Shown: positions 34,735 through 45,252, counted from the stretch's first letter. The stretch is DNA of 64,000 nt from Rhodococcus pyridinivorans (GCF_900105195.1 NZ_FNRX01000002.1:4030001-4094000); one strand, 5' to 3'. Numbers and translations are program-made. The notes: generated by a model not told the origin, from the letters alone.

Positions 34735-36373
34735 GCACCAGCTCGGTGATGTCGAGCGGATCGCTCGTCCGGTAGCTCACCCCTCCGGTCGCCGCGGCGA
34801 TCTGCTCGAGGGTTGCGGTGTCCACGTCCTCACCGAGTCCGATCGTCACGATTCGTACCGGCCTGGACGGATCGTTCTCGTTCGAGAGGACCGCGAGCAG
34901 TTCGTCCTTCGACATCGCGGAACCGTTGTCGGCGCCGTCGGTCACCACGACGACACTGTTGGCCGCGCGCGGATCGTAGCTGTCCTGCACGTACCGGAAG
35001 GCCGCGAGGATCGTGTCGTAGAGCGCGGTGGTCTCGTCGGCCGTACCGGCCATCTGCGCGACGAGCGAGGTGAGCAGGTCGCGTTGGGTACCGTCGTCCA
35101 CCACCGCATCGAAGCGCCGGATCGGTGCCGCCATGATGTAGTCCCCCGTTGCCTCGGCGCGGTCGTTCGGCAATGTGGCGTAGTCGCTCACTCCCCCACC
35201 GAAGAACCACAGGCCCGCTGAGACGTTCCCGGGCAGGACCTCGTTGGCGGCGGTCGCGGCGCGCCGGACCAGTTCGATCCGACTCTCGTCGCCGAGATTA
35301 CGGTTCATCGACGCGGAGACGTCCACCGCGAACACGGTGCGCACGGGAAGCGCCTGCAACGCCCACACGTTCATCGCCTCCTCGGCGACGGTCTCGTCGT
35401 CGAGTTCGAGCACCGGCACCGCTCCCACACCGCGGCCGTCGGGCAGGGGTCGTCCGCCTCCGTCCCGGAAGCCGTGACGGGTCAGCCTGTCGAGTCCTTC
35501 GGACGTGTGCAGCGCGTCGGTCAGCGCCGTGGCGGCCGCCGCCGCGGCGTCGTGCCGTTCTCCGCGCGCCGTCACGACCACCGGATAGTCCACGAGCAGC
35601 GTCCCGGTGGCGGGTACCTCGATGCCCAGTTCGCGCTTGTGGACGCTGCGATAGGTCTCGACCTGCTGTTCGGTGCTCACCACCGTCCCACCATCGGCGA
35701 CGGTCTCCTCGAGCAAGGTCGATCCGGTAGGTACCTCCTCGTCGCGAACCCCCTCCCGCTCGGCGAGCGGCGCCATGACGGGACGGACCGTGCCCATCGC
35801 GACGGGATCGTCGGCGGCCTCGGCCAGCACGGCGCGGATGGCACCTGCCGCGGGACCGGAGCGCAATGGATTGCCGAAGACGAGACCGGGATCGGACAGG
35901 GCCTCCTGCCAGTCGGCCGCCGGTTCGACGGTGCCCGGCGCACCCGCGATCACGAGCGGCGTGGTGGCCAGCGGTGTCGACACCGTGCGCACCGGGCCCG
36001 TGGCGGTCTCACCCGCCCACGACGCCCACCAACCGCCCGCCGGGAGCCACAGGTCGGGAACGTCGTCGGTCGCCAGTCGCGCCGACACCTCCCCCGGTTC
36101 CTGTTCGACGACCTCGAACTCCGTACATCCGGATACCGAGGTCCCCTCGATCACCGGTGCGAGGTCGGCGGTGACCGCCACGGTGTAGTGCTCGGAGTCG
36201 TCGCACCCACTCCGCCGCTCCACGAACAGGAAGGCGACGGATCCGGCCGCGAGGACGAGGATCACGGCGACGACAAACCAGCGCGCCCGACCCCCGCCCG
36301 GCCGTGCATCCCCACTCACGCCGCCACGACGGCTCGGCGGACCCGACTCGGACGGTCCGAACTCCCCCGCCAT
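34703..36373 (-). CDS. Solute-binding-protein/vWA-domain membrane protein
   Basis: 556 residues. One N-terminal membrane helix (about 32-52) is followed by an extracytoplasmic solute-binding-like domain (about 60-320) with TPLVIAGAPGTVEP and PLRSGPAAGAIRAVLAE. A von Willebrand factor A domain (about 340-550) has the MIDAS motif in VDVSASMN and a later TDGADNGS. The arrangement suggests a surface protein in which metal-dependent adhesion or assembly is joined to a binding domain. No transporter genes of its own are next to it. The function is unknown. Confidence 0.75.
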   Translation of the reverse strand: MAGEFGPSESGPPSRRGGVSGDARPGGGRARWFVVAVILVLAAGSVAFLFVERRSGCDDSEHYTVAVTADLAPVIEGTSVSGCTEFEVVEQEPGEVSARLATDDVPDLWLPAGGWWASWAGETATGPVRTVSTPLATTPLVIAGAPGTVEPAADWQEALSDPGLVFGNPLRSGPAAGAIRAVLAEAADDPVAMGTVRPVMAPLAEREGVRDEEVPTGSTLLEETVADGGTVVSTEQQVETYRSVHKRELGIEVPATGTLLVDYPVVVTARGERHDAAAAAATALTDALHTSEGLDRLTRHGFRDGGGRPLPDGRGVGAVPVLELDDETVAEEAMNVWALQALPVRTVFAVDVSASMNRNLGDESRIELVRRAATAANEVLPGNVSAGLWFFGGGVSDYATLPNDRAEATGDYIMAAPIRRFDAVVDDGTQRDLLTSLVAQMAGTADETTALYDTILAAFRYVQDSYDPRAANSVVVVTDGADNGSAMSKDELLAVLSNENDPSRPVRIVTIGLGEDVDTATLEQIAAATGGVSYRTSDPLDITELVLTALADRTGG

Positions 36374-36472
36374 GCGTCGGCCCCCTCGTGCTCACTCCGG
36401 GTGACGCCCCTCGGTCGCCCGAGACCGATGATATAGACCGGCACGCCTCGGGAAGCCGAATCCGACGCGATA

Positions 36473-37750
36473 TCAGCCCTGTTCGGAGCTCTCCAGTTCG
36501 AGTCGTCGAGCGATCAGCGCCGCCTGCAGCTGGCGCAGTCCGGAGGGCCGGGTGGGGTCGAATCCGGTGAGTTGCGCGACCCGCTTGAGGCGGTAGTCGA
36601 CAGTGTTCGCGTGGACGTGCAGGGTCTTGGCCGTGAGCTGGCGGCTCAGGTCGTGGGCGATGTGCGTTTCCAGCGTCTCGACGAGTTCGGGTGATTCGTC
36701 GAGCGGGTCGAGGACGCGTGCGAGGTGACGGCGCGCCGGTCCGGGCCGCGTGAGCTGGTACTCGAGGGCCAGATCCTGCATACCGTAGGCCCCGACCGCA
36801 CGGCCGAGCCGTCGCACCAGATCGAGCAGTTCGTGGGCCTGCTTCGCCGCGGTGGGCACCTCCCGGACGGGGGCGTGGACGAGAGCGATCGTGACGGACA
36901 CGCCCGCGACGGTCTCGATGCGCTGCCGGAATTCCTCGATCGCCTCGGTCGAGGGCGATTCGGGGAGCAGGACGGTGCCGCCCTCGGGGCCGAGCATCGC
37001 GAGGTGGCGGCCCTCGCAGATCGCCTCGAGTTCGGTCTCGACCCGGCGCAGGGTGCGCCGCGCGACGACCTCCGGCCGCACGTGCGGATTGCGTTCGTCG
37101 GGATGTCGGGTGAGCGAGACCGCGAGCACGGTGTAGGTGTCGGCGAGCACCAACCCGGAGCGTTGCGCCACGGCCGCGGCGTCCTGCCCGCTCAGCAGCG
37201 CGGCGACCAGTTCCTGCGCGGCGACGTCGCGTTCACGGCGGATGGCGTCGAGTTCGGCGACGAAACCGGTGGTCGCGGCGACGGTGACCTTCTCGAGCAG
37301 CGCCATCCACAGGCGGGACGCGTCGGCGACGGAGGAGACATCGCCCTCCCGGGCCCGATCGGTGACCAGCTCCCACCCGAGACGGATGCCTTCGTGATAG
37401 ATCCGGAGCATGTATTCGAGCCGGAAGCCGGCGCGGGCCCACTGGGCTGCGCTGCTGCGCAGGTCGGCGAGTTCCGCGTCGGAGGGTAGTTCTCCGGAGT
37501 CGAGGAGATGGATCGCGATGCGCAGGCAGCGCACGGTGACCTCGGTGACGTCACCGCGCAGCGATTCGCCCGGTCGCAGCGAACACGGCGCCACGTTGTC
37601 GGCGAAGTGCGCCACGAGTTTGCGAGCCACGGCAGGCAGATCGCGCAGCGGAACGGACGCGGGCTTCCCGTCCACCAGGAAGAGCGGAGCGTTGTCACCG
37701 TCCCCCCGACGATCGTGCCCGGTCACCCGGACCTGATCCGTTACAGACAT
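36473..37750 (-). CDS. PucR/CdaR-type transcriptional regulator
   Basis: 425 residues. The C-terminus holds the PucR helix-turn-helix (HTH_30): LSRQLTAKTLHVHANTVDYRLKRVAQLTGFD at about 370-400. Upstream lies the GGDEF-like domain of this family (about 190-330), and the N-terminal 170 residues are an all-helical sensor region. Such regulators often control use of nitrogen compounds or acids encoded nearby; no such cluster is adjacent, though a permease and the interrupted fadD36-like gene are. The ATG at 37750 has GGGGG about eight bases upstream. Confidence 0.83.
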   Translation of the reverse strand: MSVTDQVRVTGHDRRGDGDNAPLFLVDGKPASVPLRDLPAVARKLVAHFADNVAPCSLRPGESLRGDVTEVTVRCLRIAIHLLDSGELPSDAELADLRSSAAQWARAGFRLEYMLRIYHEGIRLGWELVTDRAREGDVSSVADASRLWMALLEKVTVAATTGFVAELDAIRRERDVAAQELVAALLSGQDAAAVAQRSGLVLADTYTVLAVSLTRHPDERNPHVRPEVVARRTLRRVETELEAICEGRHLAMLGPEGGTVLLPESPSTEAIEEFRQRIETVAGVSVTIALVHAPVREVPTAAKQAHELLDLVRRLGRAVGAYGMQDLALEYQLTRPGPARRHLARVLDPLDESPELVETLETHIAHDLSRQLTAKTLHVHANTVDYRLKRVAQLTGFDPTRPSGLRQLQAALIARRLELESSEQG

Positions 37751-37897
37751 CCCTCGAACCCCCATCGAAGTGAGTAGATCTACATACGGTGCAGTAGAGA
37801 ATCCGCCTCGCAGTGTGACACATGCAACCCCTGTGACCGATTTTCCACGAAGTTCCGGTGACAGGAACCTGCCCGCGGGCGCTCCCCACCGACCCTG

Positions 37898-39337
37898 TCA
37901 GCCCAGTTTCTTCTTCTGCACCTTGCCCATCGCATTGCGTGGAAGGTCACCCACCACACGCACCTCCCGGGGCCGCTTGTGCACGGAAAGCTGTTGTGCG
38001 ACAAGGTCGATCAGTTCCTACCCGTCGACTTGGGGGCCGTCGGCGGCGGGCACCACGAACGCGACGATCCGTTGACCGAGGTCGTCGTCGGGCAGGCCCA
38101 CCACGGCCACCTCCCGCACCGCGGGATGACCGAGCAGAACGGTCTCGATCTCCCCCGCACCCACCCGGAACCCACCGGTCTTGATCAGATCGGTCGACTC
38201 GCGACCCACGATGCGGTGGAATCCGCCCTCGTCGACGGCCGCCACATCGCCGGTGACGAACCATCCGTCCTCGGTCCACGCGGCCGCGGTGGCCTCCGGC
38301 CTGTTCAGGTAGCCGTCGAAGAGCATCGGTCCACGCACCTGCAAGACGCCGATGCTCTCCCCGTCGTGGGGCACGTCGCGGCCCTGCTCGTCGCGCAGGC
38401 GCGTCTCGACCCGGGCCACCGGCGTGCCGACCCAGCCGGGACGGCGCTCGCCGTCGACGCGCGTGCTGAGCGTCAGCATCGTCTCGCTCATGCCGTAGCG
38501 CTCGATCGGAACCAGTCCCGTGAGCTCACGCAGTCGTTCGAAGACCGGCACCGGCAGCGGCGCGCTGCCGGAGACGAGCAGTCGCGCGCCGCTGAGCGCG
38601 CGGGCGGAGTCCTCGTCCTCGACGACGCGTGTCCACACCGTCGGCACCCCGAAGTAGAGGGATCCCTGCGCTTCGGCGTAGGCCTGCGGAGTGGGCTTCC
38701 CCGTGTGGATCAGCCGGCTGCCCACCCGCAGGGCTCCGACCACACCGAGCACGAGTCCGTGCACGTGGAACAGCGGCAGCCCGTGGACGAGCGTGTCGCG
38801 CTCGGTCCAGGCCCACGCCTCGGCGAGCGCGTCGATGCCCGCGGCGATCGCCCGGCGGCTCAGCAGCACACCCTTCGGAGCGCCGGTGGTCCCGGAGGTG
38901 TAGAGCACGAACGCGATTCGCGCCGGGTTCGGCTCGGGCAGGTGGTGCCAGTCGCGGGCGTGCAGGCGGACCGGCAGGCTCGGCAACTGCGGAACGTCGG
39001 GATGCTGCACCTCCGGCGCCGGACCGAGCCAGGCCTGCGCGTCCGAGTCCGTCAGGATGTGGGCGAGTTCGGCGGGCCCCGAGTCCGGTGGCACCGGCAC
39101 CACGGTCGTCCCGGCGAGCAGGGCACCGGTCACGGCGACGACGGTGGTCGCGCTCGGAGTCGCGAGCACGGCCACCCGATCGGCGCGCGCCACCCGCGCC
39201 GCGACGGCGGTGGCCGCGCCGAGCAGATCGCTGCGGGAGAAGGTGTGGCCGTCGATACGGACGACGTCCGGGAGATCGTCGCCCCGCGCGACGGCCAGCG
39301 GATTCAGCGAACGAAGCAGTGCAGACACGACAGCCAC
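37898..39337 (-). pseudogene. fadD36: FadD36-like acyl-CoA synthetase interrupted by an in-frame TAG
   Basis: The frame encodes 439 residues up to TAG at 38020-38018, including FVLYTSGTTGAPKGVLLSRR, ERYGMSETMLTL and RESTDLIKTGGFRVGAGEIE. After the TAG, the same frame continues for 39 more codons to TGA at 37898 with ELIDLVAQQLSVHKRPREV and LPRNAMGKVQKKK. This is the normal C-terminus of FadD36-like ligases and holds the catalytic Lys. There is no frameshift; a single GAG to TAG change would explain it, since homologues have an acidic residue at about this place. If terminated, the product would lack the adenylation lysine. It may be a recent pseudogene, a sequencing error or a readthrough gene. 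Confidence 0.85.
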
Positions 39338-39385
39338 GATTCCATATCGATGCCGCAGCCTCGCGGGGGCGGTCGGGTGTGGCGG

Positions 39386-40090
39386 TCAGGTGTGGATGCC
39401 GCCGCGCGCCGCGGATATCGATGTCCGCGCCAGATGTGCCGGGGGAAGCACGGTGGCCAGGACCGCGCCCAGCAGCATTCCGACGAGGACGGCCACGCCG
39501 TGCGCATCGCCCGCGATCACGAGGACCACACCGAGAAGGAAGGTCGCCGCGGAGGCGACGAGCAGCGAGCGTGTCGCTCCGACGACCGGCCACAGTCCCG
39601 CGAGAGTCGCGGCCGCCGCGAGCGTCGCGCCGGTTGTTCCCGCGCCGTCGGACGGGAAGACGAAGGTGGTGAACAACCCCCACAGCACCTGGCCGACCAG
39701 GAACAACCCGAGTGCGCGGTACCACCCCCACACCCGCACGATCGCGATGGCGACCACCGCGAGCAACAGCAGGTTCACGACGGTGAGGAGCACGCCGCCG
39801 TCCTCGATCAGACCTGCGGTGAGGACACGCCACCACTCCCCCGAGTCCCGGGTGCGGACCGGCTGCCGCCGGAAGGCGTCGAGCAGTCCCGGGAAGACCA
39901 GTGGCGCGAGCGAGGCCACCGCGACCACCGACCACAGGATCGTCGCCGCGACCGGCGGAGGCCACCAGAACGATCGCGTCGTCGCGTGCGCGGAACTTCC
40001 CGCATGGGAGCGTGACGCGCTCACCGCAGCGATGGCCACCACGGCGACGTAGAGCACCCACAGCAGCGGATCCTCACCGGACGAACTCAC
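39386..40090 (-). CDS. Rhomboid-like polytopic membrane protein
   Basis: 234 residues with six or seven membrane helices. The segment RTRDSGEWWRVLTAGL resembles the loop before helix 2 of rhomboids (…xxGExWRxxTxxF). A Gly-rich GAGTTGATL stands where rhomboids have GxSG, and a His in GDAHGVAVLVGMLLG stands where the catalytic His is expected. Ser is replaced by Thr in the first, so activity is doubtful. The gene is probably unrelated in function to the upstream dapC. Tentative family call. Confidence 0.5.
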   Translation of the reverse strand: MSSSGEDPLLWVLYVAVVAIAAVSASRSHAGSSAHATTRSFWWPPPVAATILWSVVAVASLAPLVFPGLLDAFRRQPVRTRDSGEWWRVLTAGLIEDGGVLLTVVNLLLLAVVAIAIVRVWGWYRALGLFLVGQVLWGLFTTFVFPSDGAGTTGATLAAAATLAGLWPVVGATRSLLVASAATFLLGVVLVIAGDAHGVAVLVGMLLGAVLATVLPPAHLARTSISAARGGIHT

Positions 40091-40139
40091 GGGGCCAATC
40101 TACCGGCGAGCTGCTCGCTGAGCGGTGCGTCGGCGCGCT

Positions 40140-41252
40140 CTATCGGCGCAGTCGGGCAGCGGCGGCGTCGATGGCGTCGTCGGTCGCGGTGAGCGCGATC
40201 CGGACGTGCAGGACACCTCCGGGACCGTAGAACTCGCCGGGTGCGACGAGGATGCCGCGGTCGGCGAACCAGTCGACGGTCGCGCGGCATCCCTCACCGC
40301 GCGTCGCCCACAGGTACAGGCCCGCCTCCGAATGGTCGACGGTGAAGCCGGCGCCGCGCACGGCCTCGAGGAGCACCTCGCGACGCTTGCGGTACTTCTC
40401 GCGCTGCGCGTTCTCGTGTTCGTCGTCGTTCAGTGCCGCGGTCATCGCGGCCTGGATCGGCAGCGGCAGCATCATGCCGGAGTGCTTACGGACCTCGAGC
40501 AGGTCGGCGACGAGGTCGGCGTCGCCGGTGACGAAACCGGCCCGGTAGCTCGCGAGATTGGAGGTCTTCGACAGCGAGTGCACCGCGAGGAGGTTGGTGT
40601 GGTCGCCCCCGCACACGTTCGGGTGCAGGATCGACAGGGCCTCACACTCCCAGGTGAGCCCGAGATAACACTCGTCGGAGACGACGATCGCGTTGCGGCT
40701 GCGCGCCCAGTCGACGACCTTGCGCAGGTGGTCGGGTCCGAGCACCTTGCCGGTGGGGTTCGACGGCGAGTTCACGAAGACCAGCGACGCGACCTCGGGG
40801 CCGAGGCGGGTCAGCCCGTCGGCGCGGATGATGCGGGCACCGGCGAGCAGCCCGCCCACCTCGTAGGTCGGGTACGCCAGTTCGGGGATCACGACGAGAT
40901 CGTCGGCACCGAGGCCGAGCAGCGACGGCAGCCAGGCGATCATCTCCTTGGTGCCGATCGCCGGCAGGATCGCCGAGTCGTCGAGACCGGTGATGCCGTA
41001 GCGACGTTCGAGCGCACCCACGGCCGCCCGCCGCAGTTCGGCGGTGCCGTGCGTGGTCGGGTAGCCCGGCTCCTCCGCGACGGAGACGAGCGCCTCCCGG
41101 ATCACGGGGGCGACCGGGTCGACCGGTGTGCCCACCGACAGGTTGACGATGCCGTCGGGATGCGCCGCTGCCTTCGCCTTCGCGTCGGTCAGGGAATCCC
41201 AGGGGAAGTCCGGCAGGCTCTTCGCCACCGAACGGCGGACACGCGTGCTCAC
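40140..41252 (-). CDS. dapC: Succinyldiaminopimelate aminotransferase DapC
   Basis: 370 residues, class I PLP aminotransferase. The PLP lysine lies in VHSLSKTSNLASYRAGF. NSPSNPTGKVL and the N-terminal VNLSVGTPVDPV are characteristic of actinobacterial DapC. It converts N-succinyl-2-amino-6-ketopimelate to N-succinyl-LL-DAP using glutamate. The GTG at 41252 lies 22 bases after the ferredoxin stop, so the two are likely co-transcribed, as in M. tuberculosis. Stop TAG. Confidence 0.93.
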   Translation of the reverse strand: MSTRVRRSVAKSLPDFPWDSLTDAKAKAAAHPDGIVNLSVGTPVDPVAPVIREALVSVAEEPGYPTTHGTAELRRAAVGALERRYGITGLDDSAILPAIGTKEMIAWLPSLLGLGADDLVVIPELAYPTYEVGGLLAGARIIRADGLTRLGPEVASLVFVNSPSNPTGKVLGPDHLRKVVDWARSRNAIVVSDECYLGLTWECEALSILHPNVCGGDHTNLLAVHSLSKTSNLASYRAGFVTGDADLVADLLEVRKHSGMMLPLPIQAAMTAALNDDEHENAQREKYRKRREVLLEAVRGAGFTVDHSEAGLYLWATRGEGCRATVDWFADRGILVAPGEFYGPGGVLHVRIALTATDDAIDAAAARLRR

Positions 41253-41274
41253 GAAAGTTCCACCGGTCCGTTCG

Positions 41275-41598
41275 TCACTCTTCGCCCATGGGAGGGAGAT
41301 TCTTGACGAACGGCGGGTCGTAGTCGACCTTGCCGAGCTTCGCGGCGCCACCGGGCGAGCCGAGATCGTTGAAGAAGTCGACGTTGGCCTTGACGTACTC
41401 GGACCACTCGTCCGGGACGTCGTCCTCGTAGAAGATCGCTTCGACGGGGCACACGGGCTCGCACGCACCGCAGTCGACGCACTCGTCGGGGTGGATGTAC
41501 AGCATGCGACCGCCCTCGTAGATGCAGTCGACGGGGCACTCCTCGATGCATGCCTTGTCCAACACGTCCACGCACGGTTCCGCAATCGTGTACGTCAC
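41275..41598 (-). CDS. fdxC: 7Fe ferredoxin (3Fe-4S/4Fe-4S)
   Basis: 107 residues. Cys residues at about 9, 17 and 21 and the group [12 protein letters not shown] give the classic seven-iron ferredoxin pattern, followed by the acidic tail typical of actinobacterial FdxA/FdxC. A soluble electron carrier; partners are not encoded next to it. The GTG at 41598 has GGGAG eight bases upstream and begins [10 protein letters not shown], as in homologues. Co-oriented with dapC. Confidence 0.93.
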   Translation of the reverse strand: MTYTIAEPCVDVLDKACIEECPVDCIYEGGRMLYIHPDECVDCGACEPVCPVEAIFYEDDVPDEWSEYVKANVDFFNDLGSPGGAAKLGKVDYDPPFVKNLPPMGEE

Positions 41599-41752
41599 TG
41601 CTGTTCTCCCTGCCTCTCTGTAAGCCCGCCGACCTGCGCGGTCTCGCCCGAGCGGGCACCCTCGGCGCCCACGGTCCTCCAGTATCCCCCGTGCCCGTGC
41701 CACACACCGGAGTAAGGGTCCCCTACTTCAGAGTGCAGACCGTCGAGGCGGG

Positions 41753-44362
41753 TCAGCCCGCGGTGACCGGGAGCTCGATCGGCGTGTACGCGGTGGTCCG
41801 TTGGCGCGCCGGCCGCCCGATGCCCTCGGCGATCGCGACCAGTTCGGCGACGGTCTTCTCCGAACCGTGCTGCGAGCCCGCCATGCGCGAGATCGTCTCC
41901 TCCATGAGCGTGCCGCCGAGATCGTTCGCCCCGCCCTCGAGCATGGCCTGCGTCCCGGCGACACCCAGCTTGACCCAGCTGGTCTGGATGTTGTCGATCC
42001 GGCCGTGCAGCATGACCCGGGCGAGGGCGTGCGCGGCACGGTTGTCGCGCATGGTCGGGCCGGGACGCGACGCGCCGGCCAGATACAGCGGCGACGACTG
42101 GTGCACGAAGGGCAACAGCACGAACTCGGTGAATCCGCCCGTGCGGTCCTGGATCCCGCGGATCACCTCGAGGTGGCCGACCCAGTGGTGCGGCTGGTCG
42201 ACGTGCCCGTACATCATCGTCGAGCTCGATCGCAGGCCCACCTCGTGCGCGGTGGTCACCACCTCGATCCACTCGGCGGTCGGGAGCTTGCCCTTCGTGA
42301 GCACCCACCGCACCTCGTCGTCGAGGATCTCCGCGGCGGTGCCCGGGATGGTGTCGAGCCCGGCCTCACGCAGTTCGGTGAGCCAGTCCCGGATCGACGT
42401 GCCGCTGCGCGCGACACCGTTGACGATCTCCATCGGCGAGAACGCGTGGACGTGCATCGACGGCACCCGCGCCTTGACGGCGCGGACGAGATCGGCGTAG
42501 CCGGTCACCGGCAGTTCCGGATCGATACCGCCCTGCATGCACACCTCGGTGGCGCCGGCGACGTGCGCCTCCCACGCCCGGTCGGCGACCTCGCTCGCCG
42601 AGAGGGTGAACGCGTCGGCGTCGCCCTTGCGCTGCGCGAAGGCGCAGAACCGGCAGCCGGTGTAGCAGATGTTGGTGAAGTTGATGTTCCGGTTGACGAC
42701 ATAGGTGACGTCGTCGCCGACGGTGTCGCGGCGCAGCTGGTCGGCGAGCGCCACGAGTGCTTCGAGACCGGCGCCGTCGGCGTTGGCGAGGGCGATGTAC
42801 TCCGCTTCGGTGCAACCGCCCGGATCCCGTTCCGCGGAGCGCAGCGCCGAGAGCACGTCGCTGTCGAGCCGCACCGGTGCGGAGGCGCCCAGCTCGAGCA
42901 CCTGTTCGCGGACGGTCTCCCAGTCGCCGAAAGCGCTCCCGAGATCGGACCGGTGCTCGGTGTTGCGTCCGGTCACGTCGATCTCGGAGTTCAGATCGAC
43001 GCGACCCGACGACTCCCAGTCGATGTCGGGTTCCTGCCAGGGCAGTCCGGACGGGATCACCTCGCGCGCGAGGCCCGTGGCCGGATCGGCGAGGGCGTGC
43101 ACGTGCGCGGTGATGCGCGGATCGATCCACGGCTGCCCGGCGAGCACGTACTTCGGCTGCGCGGCGATCCGCTCGGTGAGCTCGAAGCCGGCCTCGGAGC
43201 TCAGGCGCGCCAGGGTGTCGAGATTCGGCCAGGGCCGTTCGGGGTTGACGTGATCGGGCGTCAACGGCGAGACACCACCCCAGTCGTCGACACCCGCCCC
43301 GAGCAGCGCGCGGCACTCGTCGAGCGAGACGAGATTCGGCGGGGCCTGGATGCGCATTCCCGGCCCGAGGACGAGCCGCGCAACGGCGATCGCGGCGAGG
43401 AACTCGCCGAGATCGGCGTCGTCGTGCTCGCGCATCGCGGTGTCGTCCTTGGCGCGGAAGTTCTGGACGATTACTTCCTGGATATGACCGAATGCCTTGT
43501 GCGACTTACGGATCGCGTGGATCGATTCGGCACGCTCGGTGAAGTCCTCACCGATGCCGACGAGGATGCCGGTGGTGAACGGCACCGCGAGTCGGCCCGC
43601 ATCGGTGAGCACCCGCAGCCGCACCGCCGGATCCTTGTCGGGGCTGCCGTAGTGGCACTGCCCCTTCTCGGTGAACAACCGTTCGGAGGTGGTCTCGAGC
43701 ATCATGCCCATCGACGGGGCGACCGGCTTCAGCCGCGAGATCTCGGCCCAGCTCATCACCCCGGGATTGAGGTGCGGCAGCAGACCGGTCTCCTCGAGGA
43801 CGCGGATCGCCATCGCTCGCACGTAGTCGAGGGTGGAATCGTAGCCGCGCTCGTCGAGCCACTGCTTCGCTTCGGGCCACCGGTCCTCGGGCCGGTCGCC
43901 GAGTGTGAACAAGGCTTCCTTGCAACCCAGTTCGGCTCCCTGACGGGCGATCTCGAGGATCTCGTCGGGTTCGAGATACATGCCGTGACCCTCGGCGCGG
44001 AGCTTGCCGGGGACGGTGACGAAGGTGCAGTAGTGGCATCGGTCCCGGCACAGCCGGGTGATGGGGACGAAGACCTTGCGCGAATAGGTGACCGTGCCGG
44101 GTCGACCCTCCGCGAGAAGGCCGGCATCGCGCACCCGCGCCGCCGACGCACAGAGATCCTCGAGATCGGCACCCCGGGCCTGCAGCAGGACCGCCACTTC
44201 GTCGACGTTCAGTGCGACCCCGTCGCGAGCCCGGCGCAACGCTCGACGCATTCCCGAGGGAGTCGCCGTGGATCGGTGCGCAGCGCCGGGACGCACGGTG
44301 GGGGTCGGGAGCATCGCGGACTGCGGGGTGTCGTCTGCGGAATCGGTCATGGGCCCGATCAT
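41753..44362 (-). CDS. fbiC: FO synthase FbiC (CofG-CofH fusion)
   Basis: 869 residues with two radical-SAM modules. The first has [10 protein letters not shown] near residue 108 (CofG-like, about 75-400). The second has [10 protein letters not shown] near residue 568 (CofH-like, about 490-860). Together they make the deazaflavin FO from tyrosine and a pyrimidine precursor, the chromophore of F420. The ATG at 44362 is the first in frame; one four codons later is equally possible. No Shine-Dalgarno is evident at either. The fused form is normal for actinobacteria. Confidence 0.95.
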   Translation of the reverse strand: MIGPMTDSADDTPQSAMLPTPTVRPGAAHRSTATPSGMRRALRRARDGVALNVDEVAVLLQARGADLEDLCASAARVRDAGLLAEGRPGTVTYSRKVFVPITRLCRDRCHYCTFVTVPGKLRAEGHGMYLEPDEILEIARQGAELGCKEALFTLGDRPEDRWPEAKQWLDERGYDSTLDYVRAMAIRVLEETGLLPHLNPGVMSWAEISRLKPVAPSMGMMLETTSERLFTEKGQCHYGSPDKDPAVRLRVLTDAGRLAVPFTTGILVGIGEDFTERAESIHAIRKSHKAFGHIQEVIVQNFRAKDDTAMREHDDADLGEFLAAIAVARLVLGPGMRIQAPPNLVSLDECRALLGAGVDDWGGVSPLTPDHVNPERPWPNLDTLARLSSEAGFELTERIAAQPKYVLAGQPWIDPRITAHVHALADPATGLAREVIPSGLPWQEPDIDWESSGRVDLNSEIDVTGRNTEHRSDLGSAFGDWETVREQVLELGASAPVRLDSDVLSALRSAERDPGGCTEAEYIALANADGAGLEALVALADQLRRDTVGDDVTYVVNRNINFTNICYTGCRFCAFAQRKGDADAFTLSASEVADRAWEAHVAGATEVCMQGGIDPELPVTGYADLVRAVKARVPSMHVHAFSPMEIVNGVARSGTSIRDWLTELREAGLDTIPGTAAEILDDEVRWVLTKGKLPTAEWIEVVTTAHEVGLRSSSTMMYGHVDQPHHWVGHLEVIRGIQDRTGGFTEFVLLPFVHQSSPLYLAGASRPGPTMRDNRAAHALARVMLHGRIDNIQTSWVKLGVAGTQAMLEGGANDLGGTLMEETISRMAGSQHGSEKTVAELVAIAEGIGRPARQRTTAYTPIELPVTAG

Positions 44363-44395
44363 GCGCCTACGAGCACCCCCATGCCACTTCGGGGT

Positions 44396-44593
44396 CTATC
44401 CGCGCGGGTAGTCGTCGTCCGCCGGGACTTCGCGGGACTGCTCGTAGGTGTCTGCCGGGTCGGCTTCGAGGGGCACGTCCGAAGGCAGGTCGTCGGCAGG
44501 ATCGTCGTAGACGGGAATGGCCTGCTCGAGCCGGTCGGCCTCGGAATCGTTGTCGGACTGGATCTCGATGCCGAGCGCATTCGACTCCGTCAT
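44396..44593 (-). CDS. Acidic small protein of unknown function
   Basis: 65 residues, strongly acidic. The C-terminal part VPLEADPADTYEQSREVPADDDYP follows a pattern (LEAD-x-AD-x-x-EQ then DDDY) seen in many small actinobacterial proteins. No signal peptide. AGGAGGAG lies seven bases before the ATG, which supports expression. It is 34 bases upstream of fbiC on the same strand. No function is known. Confidence 0.75.
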   Translation of the reverse strand: MTESNALGIEIQSDNDSEADRLEQAIPVYDDPADDLPSDVPLEADPADTYEQSREVPADDDYPRG

Positions 44594-44712
44594 TGCGATC
44601 TCCTCCTGATAGGGCCCGATCGTGAGATCGGATCGGGCGAGTCCGGCCGGGTTCTACGGATCCCAGCCTAGCGTGGAACCGGACACGGGGCCCGATGGAG
44701 CAGGAGGTGCGG

Positions 44713-45252
44713 GTGGAGGACGACGAGAGTTCGCCGGCGGGGTCGGCCGACAACACGGCAGCGACGAGCGTGGTGATGAGGGAACCGTCGTGGCGGCCGA
44801 GCCCGAAGGCGCGTGTGCTGTGGGCCGTGAGTGCAGCGCTGATGTGGTTGCCGCTGGTCGTCGCGCAGGTCGTGTGGGTGCTCGTCACGCCGGTGGGCGC
44901 CGGGTGGCACGTCGCCGCCGCGGCCGCGACCGTCGTCCTCGGTGGACTGCACGTCGCGGTGGTGCCGGTCTGGCGATACCGCGTCCATCGCTGGGAGATG
45001 GACGAGACCGCGGTCTACACGCGTTCGGGTTGGTGGACGCAGGAGCACCGCATCGCACCGATCTCCCGGATCCAGACCGTCGACACCGAGCGTGGACCGC
45101 TCGACCGGTGGCTCGGCCTGACCACCGTCACCGTCACCACCGCCTCGGCGGCGGGTGCGGTGGAGATCGTCGGGCTCGACAGCAGGGTCGCCGACGAGAC
45201 CGTCGCTCGCCTGACCGCACTCGCGGCGAGCTCGGAGACGGACGCGACATGA
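44713..45252 (+). CDS. Membrane PH-domain (bPH2/YdbS-like) protein
   Basis: About 179 residues. Two membrane helices (about 33-75) are followed by a bacterial PH domain containing WEMDETAVYTRSGWWTQEHR and ISRIQTVDTERGPLDRWLGL, the core pattern of DUF304/bPH2. The GTG at 44713 has AGGAGG five bases upstream; an ATG at 44695 in the same frame is the alternative. The stop overlaps the start of the next gene as ATGA, so the pair acts together. The YdbS/YdbT pair has no firmly known role, though it is often envelope-linked. Confidence 0.82.
   Translation: MEDDESSPAGSADNTAATSVVMREPSWRPSPKARVLWAVSAALMWLPLVVAQVVWVLVTPVGAGWHVAAAAATVVLGGLHVAVVPVWRYRVHRWEMDETAVYTRSGWWTQEHRIAPISRIQTVDTERGPLDRWLGLTTVTVTTASAAGAVEIVGLDSRVADETVARLTALAASSETDAT

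Noticed and set aside
41801..44671. 956-residue open frame opposite fbiC
   Set aside because: Antisense shadow of a clearly assigned gene; composition is not protein-like and no start signal is evident.
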